Shown: positions 17,212 to 27,337 of the stretch, piece by piece
Layout of the letters: each line of letters begins with the position of its first letter
How positions within the stretch are numbered: position 1 is the stretch's first letter
Source: Opitutaceae bacterium
GTDB lineage: Bacteria > Verrucomicrobiota > Verrucomicrobiia > Opitutales > Coraliomargaritaceae
DNA: 36,134 bases
NCBI GenBank assembly: GCA_009886465.1
Contig: QXZH01000131.1
Span: 1-36,134, forward strand
Direction of reading: 5' to 3'
Notes under the pieces: model-generated
Database searches by the model: none
What the model saw: the letters and a program-made list of their open reading frames with translations, nothing else
Told to the model about the DNA's origin: nothing
Program-made: the position numbers and the translations under genes

Positions 17212-18171
17212 ATGAGCCAAAGCCTATCCTGGAACCGAAAAGATTTGATCGATGTGGAGCCTCTCTCCCGTGAAGAGGTTGAGACGATTTTTACCGCCGC
17301 GACTGCCTTCAAGAAGGCGATGGAAGCGGATAACATGAAGCAGCCCTACCTCAACGGCCGCACAGTGGTGAATCTTTTTCTAGAGCCAAGCACTCGAACG
17401 CGGCTCGCCTTCGAGGTGGCTGCCAGCCGACTCAGCGCAGATACAATCACTGTAACAGGAGGTGCGAGTAGCCTGACCAAGGGAGAGACTCTTCGTGATA
17501 CTGCGCGTAACATGGAAGCGCTCAAGGCAGACATCATCATTATGCGCCACTCTGCTTCGGGTGCGCCCAATTATTTGTCCAAAGTCGTCGACATCCCAGT
17601 GATCAATGCAGGTGACGGCGCTCACTCTCACCCCACGCAAGCGCTTCTTGATGCCTTCACTCTATTGGAAAAATTCGGCTCACTCGACGGCAAGAGGATC
17701 ACCATTCTCGGTGATATTCTTTTTAGCCGAGTCGCTCGATCTAATATCATCTGCCTGCAAAAGCTGGGGGCCAAAGTTACCATTGCTGGTCCTAGCACGC
17801 TAGTGCCAAAAGCATTCGAAGCAATGGGAGTCACCGTAAGCCACAAGCTACAGCCAGCGCTAGAAGGTGCCGACGCGGTCATGCTGCTCCGAATCCAGCA
17901 CGAGCGACAGACCGCCACTCACTTCCCCTCAATTGGTGAATACACCAGTTCCTTCGGTCTAAACAAGGAGCGAGCCTCATGGCTTAAACCTGGGGCGATC
18001 ATCATGCATCCGGGCCCTATCAACCGAGGTGTTGAGATCGACTCCGAACTGGCCGACTCCGACCAGTCCGTGATTCTGCAACAGGTGACCAACGGTATCG
18101 TCGTCCGGATGGCAATTCTCCACCTCTGCTCTTGCGCCTATCACAAGCAAGCCATCGAGCTGCCCGTATAA
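17212..18171 (+). CDS. pyrB: Aspartate carbamoyltransferase catalytic subunit
   Basis: FLEPSTRTRLAFEVAASRL, HPTQALLDAFTLLE, HPGPINRGVEI. The ATG at 17212 (MSQSLSWNRKDLID) is preferred over the track start at 17155. Confidence 0.95.
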   Translation: MSQSLSWNRKDLIDVEPLSREEVETIFTAATAFKKAMEADNMKQPYLNGRTVVNLFLEPSTRTRLAFEVAASRLSADTITVTGGASSLTKGETLRDTARNMEALKADIIIMRHSASGAPNYLSKVVDIPVINAGDGAHSHPTQALLDAFTLLEKFGSLDGKRITILGDILFSRVARSNIICLQKLGAKVTIAGPSTLVPKAFEAMGVTVSHKLQPALEGADAVMLLRIQHERQTATHFPSIGEYTSSFGLNKERASWLKPGAIIMHPGPINRGVEIDSELADSDQSVILQQVTNGIVVRMAILHLCSCAYHKQAIELPV

Positions 18172-18204
18172 AATATTAAGACACTGGAATAGAGAAACAC
18201 TATA

Positions 18205-19500
18205 ATGAGTCACATACTTTGGATTAAAAACGGTAGGGTCATTGATCCCGCTAATCAACGTGATGCAGTCGGTGACATTTTTGCTGTCGATGGGAAAATC
18301 GTCGATAGTATTAGTAAAGCACAAGAGGCCGACGCCACCCTAGTCGATGCGACAGGCCTCGTCGTCGCCCCAGGTTTAGTCGATATCCACGTCCACTTTC
18401 GCGACCCAGGTCAGACGCACAAAGAGGATATCCGTAGCGGCACCGAAGCGGCAGCAGCAGGTGGTTTCACCTCTGTCGTGTGCATGCCGAACACAAGCCC
18501 CGTCTGTGATAACGCAGGCACCATCCAACGCATAATGGATAAGGTCGAGCGCGAAGCCGTCGTCCACGTGTATCCCACAGGCTGCCTCACCGTTGGAATG
18601 AAGGGCGAGCAACTCGCGCCGACTGGCCAACTCAAAAAAGCGGGCGTCATCGCCATGACAGATGATGGCGCTTGCGTACAGAGCAACGAGATCATGCGTC
18701 GCGCGGTCGAGTATGCGAAGATGTTTGACCTCCCCATCATGGATCACTGCCAAGACGCGAGCCTAACTGAAGGCGCAGTAATGAACGAAGGCGAATGGTC
18801 ACTTAGGCTTGGCCTGCAAGGGTGGCCAAAAGCCGCTGAAGACATCGTCGTGGCTCGCAATGTCATCCTCGCAGAACTCACAGGCGCGCACATTCACATG
18901 CAGCACATCAGCTCGGCTACTTCGGTTGATATACTGCGTCGCGCCATTGATCGTGGAGCCTCTGTTAGCGGTGAAGCCAGCCCACACCATATCGAATTCA
19001 CGGATGCAGATGTACGCGACTACGATACCGTTTTTAAAATGAACCCACCTCTCCGCACCGATGCCGACCGCGAGTCGCTCATTGAAGGGCTTATCGATGG
19101 AACCCTCGCCTGCATTGCAACCGATCACGCACCTCACTCGCCCACCGAGAAAGATCAAGAGTTCGACGCCGCCCCCTTCGGTATCATCGGCCTAGAGAAC
19201 TCACTAGCTAGTTCATTGACTACGCTCTACCACCATAAGCGCCTCAGCTTGAGTGAAGTCGTTGCCCTACTCACGCACAAGGGAGCTGAGATCTGTAAAC
19301 TCGACGCGGGCACACTCAGTACGGGCGCACCTGCCGATATTTGCCTCTTCAATCCGGACGAGGAATGGAAAGTCGATGCCAATAAATTCTTCAGTAAATC
19401 GCGCAACTGCCCATGGCATGGTAAAATCTTGAAAGGCGTCGTTAAATCGACCTACGTCGACGGGCGACAAGTCTTCGATGGCCAATCCATTACCGCATAA
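18205..19500 (+). CDS. pyrC: Dihydroorotase
   Basis: DIHVHFRDPGQTHKEDIRSGTEAAAAGGFTSVVCMPNT, ATDHAPHSPTEK; directly follows pyrB. Confidence 0.95.
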   Translation: MSHILWIKNGRVIDPANQRDAVGDIFAVDGKIVDSISKAQEADATLVDATGLVVAPGLVDIHVHFRDPGQTHKEDIRSGTEAAAAGGFTSVVCMPNTSPVCDNAGTIQRIMDKVEREAVVHVYPTGCLTVGMKGEQLAPTGQLKKAGVIAMTDDGACVQSNEIMRRAVEYAKMFDLPIMDHCQDASLTEGAVMNEGEWSLRLGLQGWPKAAEDIVVARNVILAELTGAHIHMQHISSATSVDILRRAIDRGASVSGEASPHHIEFTDADVRDYDTVFKMNPPLRTDADRESLIEGLIDGTLACIATDHAPHSPTEKDQEFDAAPFGIIGLENSLASSLTTLYHHKRLSLSEVVALLTHKGAEICKLDAGTLSTGAPADICLFNPDEEWKVDANKFFSKSRNCPWHGKILKGVVKSTYVDGRQVFDGQSITA

Positions 19501-19503
19501 CGA

Positions 19504-20391
19504 ATGCAGGCAGACCCACAAGTAGATGCCCCACTAATCGTGGCATCGCTATCTGTCTTGCTTATTCTCGGAAGCAGCGTCGCGCTATGGATTCGCCACA
19601 TCCAAAAGCCAGAAAGCACCATAGAACACGATCCAGGGACACCCGCTTGGCCGATCGGCTGGGTCAACTTCGGAATCTTCATCTGCGCGATGCTTATTTT
19701 TGTCTATGTGGTGCAAGTCGCAGCAAGTCTTCTTTTTTTTGATGTGCCTGCGAAAGGCGAAGGGCCACCGGAATTGACACCATGGCTCGCAGTGCTTGCC
19801 GTGCTTTGCCTCCAATTGCCTATGATGGCTGTTTTCTATGGAGCCCGTCGTTTCTACCCCAGCCTCTTTGCAGGCCGACTGAATAACACCAAGCTCTCGA
19901 TCTTTACATCTTTCAAAAAAGCACTCCCACTCTTCCTCATGCTACTTCCGGGCGTGTGGATCGCCGCGCTCCTTTGGGCCTGGGTCCTAGCCGCATTCGA
20001 AGGCTTAGGTCTGATTGAAAATCTTGAGCAACAAGACCTCGTCACCCTATTCCAAGGCGGCGGTGATCCTGTCGCCATCGGCTTGCTCGTCATTGCAGCC
20101 GTCGTACTCGCACCTATCGTCGAAGAACTCATCTTCCGCGGCTGCCTTTACCGTTTCCTCAAAAGCCAAACCACTTTGCTCCCAGCGCAGATCGCTAGTG
20201 GCATCCTTTTCTCAATGATACACTGGAACCTGTTGTCTTTTCTTCCGCTGGTGCTAGTTGGCATCTTCCTAGCACGTATCTATGAAAAAACTGGAAGCAT
20301 ACTCGTCGCGATTTGGTTTCACGCTTTCTTTAATGCCTTCAGTCTGGGTATGCTATTCGTAACTAACTTATCGGACGTCATTCCTAAATAG
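19504..20391 (+). CDS. CPBP family intramembrane metalloprotease
   Basis: Multi-TM protein with APIVEELIFRGCLYRFL, SMIHWN and FHAFFNAF motifs; starts 3 bp after the pyrC stop. Confidence 0.9.
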   Translation: MQADPQVDAPLIVASLSVLLILGSSVALWIRHIQKPESTIEHDPGTPAWPIGWVNFGIFICAMLIFVYVVQVAASLLFFDVPAKGEGPPELTPWLAVLAVLCLQLPMMAVFYGARRFYPSLFAGRLNNTKLSIFTSFKKALPLFLMLLPGVWIAALLWAWVLAAFEGLGLIENLEQQDLVTLFQGGGDPVAIGLLVIAAVVLAPIVEELIFRGCLYRFLKSQTTLLPAQIASGILFSMIHWNLLSFLPLVLVGIFLARIYEKTGSILVAIWFHAFFNAFSLGMLFVTNLSDVIPK

Positions 20392-20514
20392 ACATTTATT
20401 CCTTCTCTTACCGTAAGGATAGCCACTTCAATTACTTCTTAGGTCAAATTGTTTCGATCCACCCTCTACTCGCTACTGATGTTCCATCAGTATTTTACTT
20501 TGCCACATTTTAAG

Positions 20515-21570
20515 ATGACTCCTCACGACAATATCCGCATCGCTCAAACACGCCCTCTCCTCGCACCCTCGACTCTAATCGAGGAAGTCCCGCTCACAAA
20601 ATTGGCCACAAAGGTGATTGAACAAGGTCGCCAGGAGAGTAGTGCCATCCTTCGGGGCGACGACGACCGCCTCTGTGTGGTTTGTGGCCCTTGTTCGATT
20701 CACGACACTAAAGCGGCACTCGAATACGCCGAACGCCTGCTGCCTTTGCGCGAAAGATACAAAGACGACCTTCAGATCATCATGCGGACCTACTTTGAAA
20801 AGCCGCGCACTGTGGTCGGCTGGAAGGGTTTGATCAACGACCCAGAAATCGACGGTAGCTTCGAGATCAACCAGGGTCTACGCATTGCGCGTAAACTGCT
20901 GATCGATGTGTGCGAAATCGGCCTCCCCACGGGTACCGAATTTCTCGACACCATCATACCACAATTTATCGCCGATGCCATAGCTTGGTCTGCTATTGGT
21001 GCACGTACCACTGAGAGCCAGATCCATAGAGAACTTGCTTCTGGTCTCTCTATGCCTGTCGGTTTTAAAAACGGTACTAGCGGCAACGTGCAGATTGCAA
21101 TCGATGCCGCACGCTCTGCGGGTCAAGCGCACTGGTTCCCGTCTGTTACCAAGGAGGGCGCGACTGCCATTTTCCAAACCACTGGCAACCCCGACGCCCA
21201 TGTCATTTTACGCGGCGGCAATCGCACGGGCCCTAATTATGAAGCCCAAAGCATCGAGCCGATTCTCGATCAGCTAGCGGGCGTCAATTTACCGCCTCAT
21301 GTGGTCGTCGATTGCAGCCACGGTAACAGCAACAAAGACTACACTCGTCAGAGCGAAGTCGCCCGCGTGTTGGCCGAGCAAATTGCTAAGGGTCAAAAAG
21401 GCATCGCCGGTGTCATGCTAGAAAGCCATCTCGTCGCTGGTCGACAAAACTACGAGTCCGACGGTAGTAGCACTTTCGGACAGAGTATCACCGACGCCTG
21501 TATCGACTTTCCCGCTACTGAGGCTATCTTAGAGACGCTAGCAACTGCCGTCCAAAAGCGGAGGACTTAA
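20515..21570 (+). CDS. 3-deoxy-7-phosphoheptulonate synthase (class I DAHP synthase, AroF/G/H-like)
   Basis: VCGPCSIHDTKAALEYAERL, RTYFEKPRTVVGWKGLINDP, GARTTESQIHRELASGLSMPVGFKNGTSG. ATG at 20515 preferred over the TTG at 20449. Confidence 0.95.
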   Translation: MTPHDNIRIAQTRPLLAPSTLIEEVPLTKLATKVIEQGRQESSAILRGDDDRLCVVCGPCSIHDTKAALEYAERLLPLRERYKDDLQIIMRTYFEKPRTVVGWKGLINDPEIDGSFEINQGLRIARKLLIDVCEIGLPTGTEFLDTIIPQFIADAIAWSAIGARTTESQIHRELASGLSMPVGFKNGTSGNVQIAIDAARSAGQAHWFPSVTKEGATAIFQTTGNPDAHVILRGGNRTGPNYEAQSIEPILDQLAGVNLPPHVVVDCSHGNSNKDYTRQSEVARVLAEQIAKGQKGIAGVMLESHLVAGRQNYESDGSSTFGQSITDACIDFPATEAILETLATAVQKRRT

Positions 21571-21577
21571 GGCGGGA

Positions 21578-22639
21578 CTACTGCCTATTTAGACGTCTAG
21601 CCTTTAGTTGTCCGCACCCAGCAGCCACATCGATTCCGCGCCTTTGGCGCACGGTGCTAGGTAACCCAGACGCTTGGATAATACCTTGAAACTCGCGAAC
21701 GTTCGTCTCCTCGGGAGCTTCACCTCCGTAACCTTCGGTTGCATTGAGTGGGATTAAATTAACATGCGCATCGATGCCTTTGAGGAGTTCTGCCAGTCGA
21801 AACGCATGATCCTTACTGTCATTAACCCCACCAATTAATGTCCAGGCAAAGAACACCCTCGCCCGTTTAATTGCAGTATATTCACGACAGGCACCGATGA
21901 GGTCAGCTAGTGGCCACTTCTTATTCACTGGGATTAGTTTACCGCGTTCTTCATCACTCGCACCGTGTAGACTGACCGCGAGCGAGTAGCGTTTGGGATG
22001 ACGCGCCAGTTTCAAAATACCTGGAATATGACCCACCGTGCTGATGGCGACCCGAGCAGGTCCGATGTTCAGGCCACGGTTGTCTGTTATAATACCGAGT
22101 GCCTCCATCACGGGTTCAAAATTATGTAATGGTTCGCCCATTCCCATCATCACGATGTTACGCAAACGTTCGCCGTGGCTCTCGCGGAGTCCACGCTCAA
22201 CGTGATGGGCCTGCGCCACAATCTCGCCCGTGGTGAGATGCCGAGAAAAACCCATCTGCCCCGTTGCGCAAAAGACACAGCCCATCGCGCATCCGACCTG
22301 GGTGCTTAGGCAGGCAGTAAATCTGCCTGGGAACCCCATCCGCACTGCCTCGACCTCGGCGCCATCGGCGAGACGAAGCATGTATTTTTCGGTGAAGCCA
22401 TCGCCGCTCAGACTGCAATGCGTCTGTTTCGTAGGACAGAGAACGGGTGCTTCCGCGGTCGAGAGCCAGCGAGCGACGGGCGGCAAAATACCCTCGGCCA
22501 CGTTTAAATTTTTACTAACCAGTCGACGTTGCACAGCGCTGAAGAGGGGCTTTGCGTGGACTGGGTTCACCCCTGCACCAGAGAGCATTTGCTCCAGTGC
22601 TCCATAGCTGTAGCCTTCTAGCGAATCACCCATAGTCAA
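21578..22639 (-). CDS. rlmN: Dual-specificity RNA (23S A2503 / tRNA A37) methyltransferase, radical SAM
   Basis: CLSTQVGCAMGCVFCATGQMGFSRHLT (CxxxCxxC), MMGMGEPLHNFEPV, SLHGASDEERGKLIPVN. Confidence 0.93.
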   Translation of the reverse strand: MTMGDSLEGYSYGALEQMLSGAGVNPVHAKPLFSAVQRRLVSKNLNVAEGILPPVARWLSTAEAPVLCPTKQTHCSLSGDGFTEKYMLRLADGAEVEAVRMGFPGRFTACLSTQVGCAMGCVFCATGQMGFSRHLTTGEIVAQAHHVERGLRESHGERLRNIVMMGMGEPLHNFEPVMEALGIITDNRGLNIGPARVAISTVGHIPGILKLARHPKRYSLAVSLHGASDEERGKLIPVNKKWPLADLIGACREYTAIKRARVFFAWTLIGGVNDSKDHAFRLAELLKGIDAHVNLIPLNATEGYGGEAPEETNVREFQGIIQASGLPSTVRQRRGIDVAAGCGQLKARRLNRQ

Positions 22640-22950
22640 AAATTCGAGCCTTAGGTTTCAGAAACGTCAAGCCGAAGCATGGAAAGGCTTTGTTCCACCG
22701 TAGTCATGGAAATGTGTTCTATAATAGGATGAATCCGCTTATTTTTCATAGCCTTACTCGCCATGTAGATGGCCTAGGAATTAAAGAAAGCAAGCTGCAC
22801 TTTTGTCAGCTAAAGAAGCGAAAAACAAGCAATCGAAGCCCTTTTGTTACCCTCGATACAGTGAAATTAACTCTTTAACTCGGTGTTTACGCCGTTAGGT
22901 TAGGAATATCTGCGTTTTGCAGTCATACACATATAACAAAATCAACCATC

Positions 22951-23079
22951 ATGAAAATTACAAAACTCGCTCTTACCGGCCTTCTTTTCGCTGCCGCACT
23001 CTTCACAACGGGCTGCGAAAAGAGCCCAGCAGATGACGCCGCCGAAGCAACTGAAGAAGTTACCGAAGCAGCCGAATAA
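22951..23079 (+). CDS. Small lipoprotein, 42 aa (not in the ORF track)
   Basis: My translation: MKITKLALTGLLFAAALFTTGCEKSPADDAAEATEEVTEAAE*. Signal peptide with lipobox-like TTGC, acidic mature tail, strong terminator 30 bp downstream. Confidence 0.8.
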   Translation: MKITKLALTGLLFAAALFTTGCEKSPADDAAEATEEVTEAAE

Positions 23080-23108
23080 GCTTCTAGCTTCAATTATCTA
23101 TACGCGAA

Positions 23109-23137
23109 ACGCGCTCCTTTTTGGGAGTGCGTTTTTT
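23109..23137 (+). terminator. Rho-independent terminator of the small lipoprotein gene
   Basis: ACGCGCTCC-TTTTTG-GGAGTGCGT followed by TTTTT. Confidence 0.88.
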
Positions 23138-23210
23138 CATGCTGATCTCGCTAAGAGCTAAATTACTATAAGCGACTCGACATCAGTTAAAAAGCCAGCC
23201 TTTGATTTGA

Positions 23211-25949
23211 TTACAGACCTTCCAAAATACGCTGTGTCTCGTCACGCTTTTCGGTCGTCTCTGCTAACTGCTTGCGGGCGCCAGCGACAACTTTTTCGGG
23301 CGCACTTTCGACGAACTTTTGATTCTTTAATTTATTCTCCCCAACGGCGACGAGCTTGTTCAATTTTTCAAGCTCTTTAGCCAGGCGTGCTTTCTCCGCT
23401 ACAACATCGATGCTACTAGTCAAATCTAGGTAGAGGGTTCCGAGCGGTGTCACGATAGCGGGTAAGCCATCAGCGGACTTCTCGCCTAGGGCCTCAAGAC
23501 TACCCAATCCTGCGAGTGTTTGAATCATGCTAGAGTTTTCAGCAATAACAGAGGCTGCGATACCTTCGGCGCCGTGAAAAATGGCGACGTCACGCTTGCT
23601 AGCTAGGTTGTATTGGGCTTTGAGCGCCCGTGCTTGCGAGATTAGCTCCTGCAGATTAGTCACACGACCGATAGAATCGCTGTCTACAGGAACACGCTCC
23701 TCGAGGGTCATGGCCTTTGTAAGCGGGGTGTTTTGTATATAAGCGACCACTTCGCCATAGCCCAGGCCCTCCCACAGTTCCTCAGTAATGTGCGGAATGA
23801 TAGGGTTAGCTAATTGCAATACCTGGCGAATAACAAGGTCTTGAATGGCGAGGCAGTTATCACGTAGCTCTTCGCTACCCTTCAGTTTTCCCTTAGAGGC
23901 TTCCACATACCAGTCACAGAAGTCTCCCCAGAAAAAGGCGTAAATCTGGTGTGTAAGCGGCGAAATCTCGAAGTTGGCAAAGCACTTTTCGAGGTCGGCA
24001 GTGACATGATGGAGGCGACCCAATATCCAGTGATCGTAATCGTCGAACAGATCCGGATGGATACGGCTTATAATGGCCTCGAAGCTCGAGTTGTCGGCCA
24101 TGGGACCACTCATCTGGCGAAAACGCACGGCGTTCCAGAGTTTGTTACAAAAGTTGCGTCCGATCTGAATACGCTCTTCAGAAAACAGAATATCAGAACC
24201 CGAAGGTGCAATATTGCAGACTCCGAAACGAAGGCCATCGGCGCCATATTTCTCGATCAAATCAAGTGGATCTGGCGAATTGCCGAGGGATTTCGACATT
24301 TTACGCCCCTTCTCGTCACGGATGAGACCGTGAATAAAAATATTTTTAAAAGGGATACGCTTTGCGATCTGTTCATCGGTCAGATCTTTGGCATCGTCCC
24401 CATAGAGTTCGATGCCCGCCATGATCATACGAGCGACCCAGAAAAAGATAATATCGAAACCTGTAACCAGAGTGGAAGTCGGATACCAAAAATCGAGCTC
24501 CTTCTGCTGGGCTTCTGTCGGATTCGGCCAACCGAGATTAGCCATTGGCCAGAGGTAGGAGGACGCCCAGGTATCGAGTACATCTTCTTCTTGCTCCCAG
24601 TTTTCGGGATCCGCTGGACCTTCGACCGAAACGTGAACGTGGTCGGGATTTTCAAAGTCGAGCTCCATACGCTCCATTCCTTTTTTGTACCAGACAGGGA
24701 TGCGGTGCCCCCACCAGAGTTGGCGACTAATGCACCAATCTTGGATACCATTAAGCCAGTGGAGGTAAGTCTTTTTCCAACGATCAGGATGAAATTTAAT
24801 AGTGCCATTTTCAACCGCACGCTTGGCTTCCTCGACCTTTGGGTATTTGAGGAACCACTGCTCTGAGAGGCGCGGTTCAACCGGCACATCGCCGCGCTCG
24901 GAAAATCCAACGGTATTCTCATAGGGCTCTCGCTCGAGCAGCAGGCCCATTTCATCTAGCTTTTGCGCGGCTACTTTGCGGGCTTTGAAACGATCCATTC
25001 CATCAAATTCTTTTCCCGCGAGATCATTAAGCTTACCCTCAGCATCGATCACTTCGATCACTTCAAGATTGTGGCGCTGCCCGATTTCGAAGTCGTTCTT
25101 GTCATGCGCAGGTGTGACTTTGAGGCAGCCGGTGCCGAAGTCCCGGTCGACATATTCGTCACCAATAATGGGGATTTCTGCCCTCGGGAAAGGGCGCCAC
25201 ACTGTCTTACCGATTAGGTGCTTATAGCGTTCATCTTCTGGGTGGACGGCTACAGCGGAGTCGCCCATCAGCGTCTCAGGACGGGTAGTTGAAATTTCCA
25301 GGTGCGTGCGCGCACCGTCTACTTCGACGAGCTCATAACGCATTTTGAAAAAGAAGCCGTTCTGTGGCTTCATATTAACTTCTTCGTCGGAGATCGCTGT
25401 ATGGGTGGCAGGGCACCAATTAACCATGCGCTTACCACGATAAATGTAACCGCGTTTGTAGAATTTAACAAAGGCATCTAAGACTGCCTTGGAGTAATCC
25501 TCATCCAATGTGAAGCTGGTGCGATCCCAGTCGCAAGATGCGCCGAGCTTTTGAAGTTGATTGAGTATGACCCCACCCGACTCTTCACGGAAATCCCACA
25601 CTTTATCGAGAAAAGCTTCACGCCCGAGGTCATATTTCGTCTGACCAGTCGCCTCGCGTAGTTGCTTCTCCACCTTCGTTTGCGTAGCGATACCCGCATG
25701 GTCGGTGCCAGGTTGCCAGAGCACCGCCTTACCCTCTAAGCGAGCACGGCGAACGAAGATGTCTTGTAGCGTGTTGTCCAGAACGTGCCCCATGTGCAGC
25801 ATGCCCGTCACATTGGGCGGTGGAATCATGATTGCGTAGGGCACCTTAGCGGAGTCCACCTCAGCTTTGAAGCATCCAGCTTCAAGCCAGTTGGCATACC
25901 AGCGTTGTTCGACTTCTTTCGGTTCGTAGGCTTTAGCGATCTCAGACAT
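23211..25949 (-). CDS. valS: Valyl-tRNA synthetase
   Basis: PPPNVTGMLHMGHVLDNTLQD, QPGTDHAGIATQ, GRKMSKSLGNSPDPLDLI. ATG at 25949 (MSEIAKAYEPKEVEQRWY) preferred over the track start at 26027. Confidence 0.96.
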   Translation of the reverse strand: MSEIAKAYEPKEVEQRWYANWLEAGCFKAEVDSAKVPYAIMIPPPNVTGMLHMGHVLDNTLQDIFVRRARLEGKAVLWQPGTDHAGIATQTKVEKQLREATGQTKYDLGREAFLDKVWDFREESGGVILNQLQKLGASCDWDRTSFTLDEDYSKAVLDAFVKFYKRGYIYRGKRMVNWCPATHTAISDEEVNMKPQNGFFFKMRYELVEVDGARTHLEISTTRPETLMGDSAVAVHPEDERYKHLIGKTVWRPFPRAEIPIIGDEYVDRDFGTGCLKVTPAHDKNDFEIGQRHNLEVIEVIDAEGKLNDLAGKEFDGMDRFKARKVAAQKLDEMGLLLEREPYENTVGFSERGDVPVEPRLSEQWFLKYPKVEEAKRAVENGTIKFHPDRWKKTYLHWLNGIQDWCISRQLWWGHRIPVWYKKGMERMELDFENPDHVHVSVEGPADPENWEQEEDVLDTWASSYLWPMANLGWPNPTEAQQKELDFWYPTSTLVTGFDIIFFWVARMIMAGIELYGDDAKDLTDEQIAKRIPFKNIFIHGLIRDEKGRKMSKSLGNSPDPLDLIEKYGADGLRFGVCNIAPSGSDILFSEERIQIGRNFCNKLWNAVRFRQMSGPMADNSSFEAIISRIHPDLFDDYDHWILGRLHHVTADLEKCFANFEISPLTHQIYAFFWGDFCDWYVEASKGKLKGSEELRDNCLAIQDLVIRQVLQLANPIIPHITEELWEGLGYGEVVAYIQNTPLTKAMTLEERVPVDSDSIGRVTNLQELISQARALKAQYNLASKRDVAIFHGAEGIAASVIAENSSMIQTLAGLGSLEALGEKSADGLPAIVTPLGTLYLDLTSSIDVVAEKARLAKELEKLNKLVAVGENKLKNQKFVESAPEKVVAGARKQLAETTEKRDETQRILEGL

Positions 25950-26012
25950 GAAGTAAAATAGGAAAGTAGCCAACGGTGCGGTCCACCGCGCGGCTTTCAA
26001 GCTTGAAAACAA

Positions 26013-26044
26013 AAAGCCCGCAGGCACGGCGCGCTGCGGGCTTT
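26013..26044 (-). terminator. Rho-independent terminator downstream of the pil cluster
   Basis: Perfect 11-bp stem AAAGCCCGCAG...CTGCGGGCTTT; minus strand continues TTGTTTTC. It lies between pilC and valS. Confidence 0.85.
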
Positions 26045-26065
26045 AAAAAAACCTTTTCGACAGGA

Positions 26066-27322
26066 TCAGCCAGTGAGTTGCTTAATGATCTCAACGATGG
26101 GCAGGAAGAGCGCGATAACAATGAAACCGACGACGACCGCGAGGAACACGATCATGACGGGCTCAATGATCGAAGTGATCCCTGCCACGGCGTTGTCTAC
26201 GTCTTCGTCATAGTTATCCGCCACTCGATTGAGCATCTCAGCAAGTTCACCCGTCTCTTCACCCACGTCGACCATACTGGTGACCATATTGGGAAAGACA
26301 GTCTCGCGCGACATAGGTGCGGCGAGAGACTCACCATCACGCACGCTGTCGTGAATACGAGTGAGTGCGTTTTCGTAGAATTTGTTACCTGTAATATCCT
26401 TAGTAATTGTGATCGACTGCAAAATAGGAACACCACTGGAGAGGAGCGTGCCGAAGGTGCGAGTGATGCGAGCGATGTTCACCTTACGAACTAGATCGCC
26501 GACCTTGGGGGTGTTGATCGATAGCCAGTTGAACATCTTTGAACCAACAGGCGTATTCATGAAGAACTTAAAGGCAAAGAAAGCGATGACCAGAATAATG
26601 ATGGTCCACAATATATTTCCACTCATGAAATTACTGACGCCGACCACAAGCTGCGTAGGACCGGGTAGTGCGGCACCTTCGAGCATGTCCTCAAAGATAG
26701 TCTCAAACTTGGGAACCACTACAACCATAAGGAGCGCCACGATCGATACAGCGACGCCGACGACCACGATCGGATAGACCATGGCTGCTTTAACCTTTTT
26801 CTTGGTCTTCAATGCCTTTTCCATGAAGCCCGCGAGACGCGCGAGCACAACGTCAAGCACGCCGCCAGCTTCACCAGCACGCACCATGTTGACGAACAGA
26901 CGGTCAAAAATCTTAGGATGTTGCGCAAGTCCGTCGGAAAAGGAATTACCAGACTTAACTTGATCAGCGATCTGCTCGAGGATCGCTTTAAAGCGAAGGT
27001 TTTTCTCTTGGCGGATCATCACTTCGAGCGCCCGGAGTAGAGGCAAGCCTGCATCCAGAAGTGTCGCTAGCTGACGCGTAAAGGTAGTGAGTTCCTCTCC
27101 TTTGATGACTTTACCGAAGCCACCACCCGACTTCTTAGATTTTTTGCCGCCTTTTTTAGGAGCTGCTTTCGCAGTGGCACCGCCGCCTGCGTCGGTGATC
27201 TTTGTGGGCATCAAGCCGGAAGCGCTGAGTTTTGAACTCGCTTCGTCCTGACTGGCCGCTTCGACCGTGCCGGTCTTTTGCTTACCGTTGGCGTCAATCG
27301 CCGTATATTTGAATTTTGCCAT
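26066..27322 (-). CDS. pilC: Type II secretion / type IV pilus inner membrane protein, GspF/PilC family
   Basis: [74 protein letters not shown]-terminal TM. Confidence 0.93.
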   Translation of the reverse strand: MAKFKYTAIDANGKQKTGTVEAASQDEASSKLSASGLMPTKITDAGGGATAKAAPKKGGKKSKKSGGGFGKVIKGEELTTFTRQLATLLDAGLPLLRALEVMIRQEKNLRFKAILEQIADQVKSGNSFSDGLAQHPKIFDRLFVNMVRAGEAGGVLDVVLARLAGFMEKALKTKKKVKAAMVYPIVVVGVAVSIVALLMVVVVPKFETIFEDMLEGAALPGPTQLVVGVSNFMSGNILWTIIILVIAFFAFKFFMNTPVGSKMFNWLSINTPKVGDLVRKVNIARITRTFGTLLSSGVPILQSITITKDITGNKFYENALTRIHDSVRDGESLAAPMSRETVFPNMVTSMVDVGEETGELAEMLNRVADNYDEDVDNAVAGITSIIEPVMIVFLAVVVGFIVIALFLPIVEIIKQLTG

Positions 27323-27337
27323 GGGGAATATGGATGT

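Noticed and set aside
22690-22878. 62-aa ORF in the rlmN-lipoprotein intergenic region
   Set aside because: No signal, domain or convincing start context; His/Arg/Lys-rich random-looking composition.
23949-24866. 305-aa ORF antisense to valS on the + strand
   Set aside because: Lies entirely inside the well-supported valS gene and has no recognisable domain; long antisense ORFs are common opposite GC-biased coding sequence.
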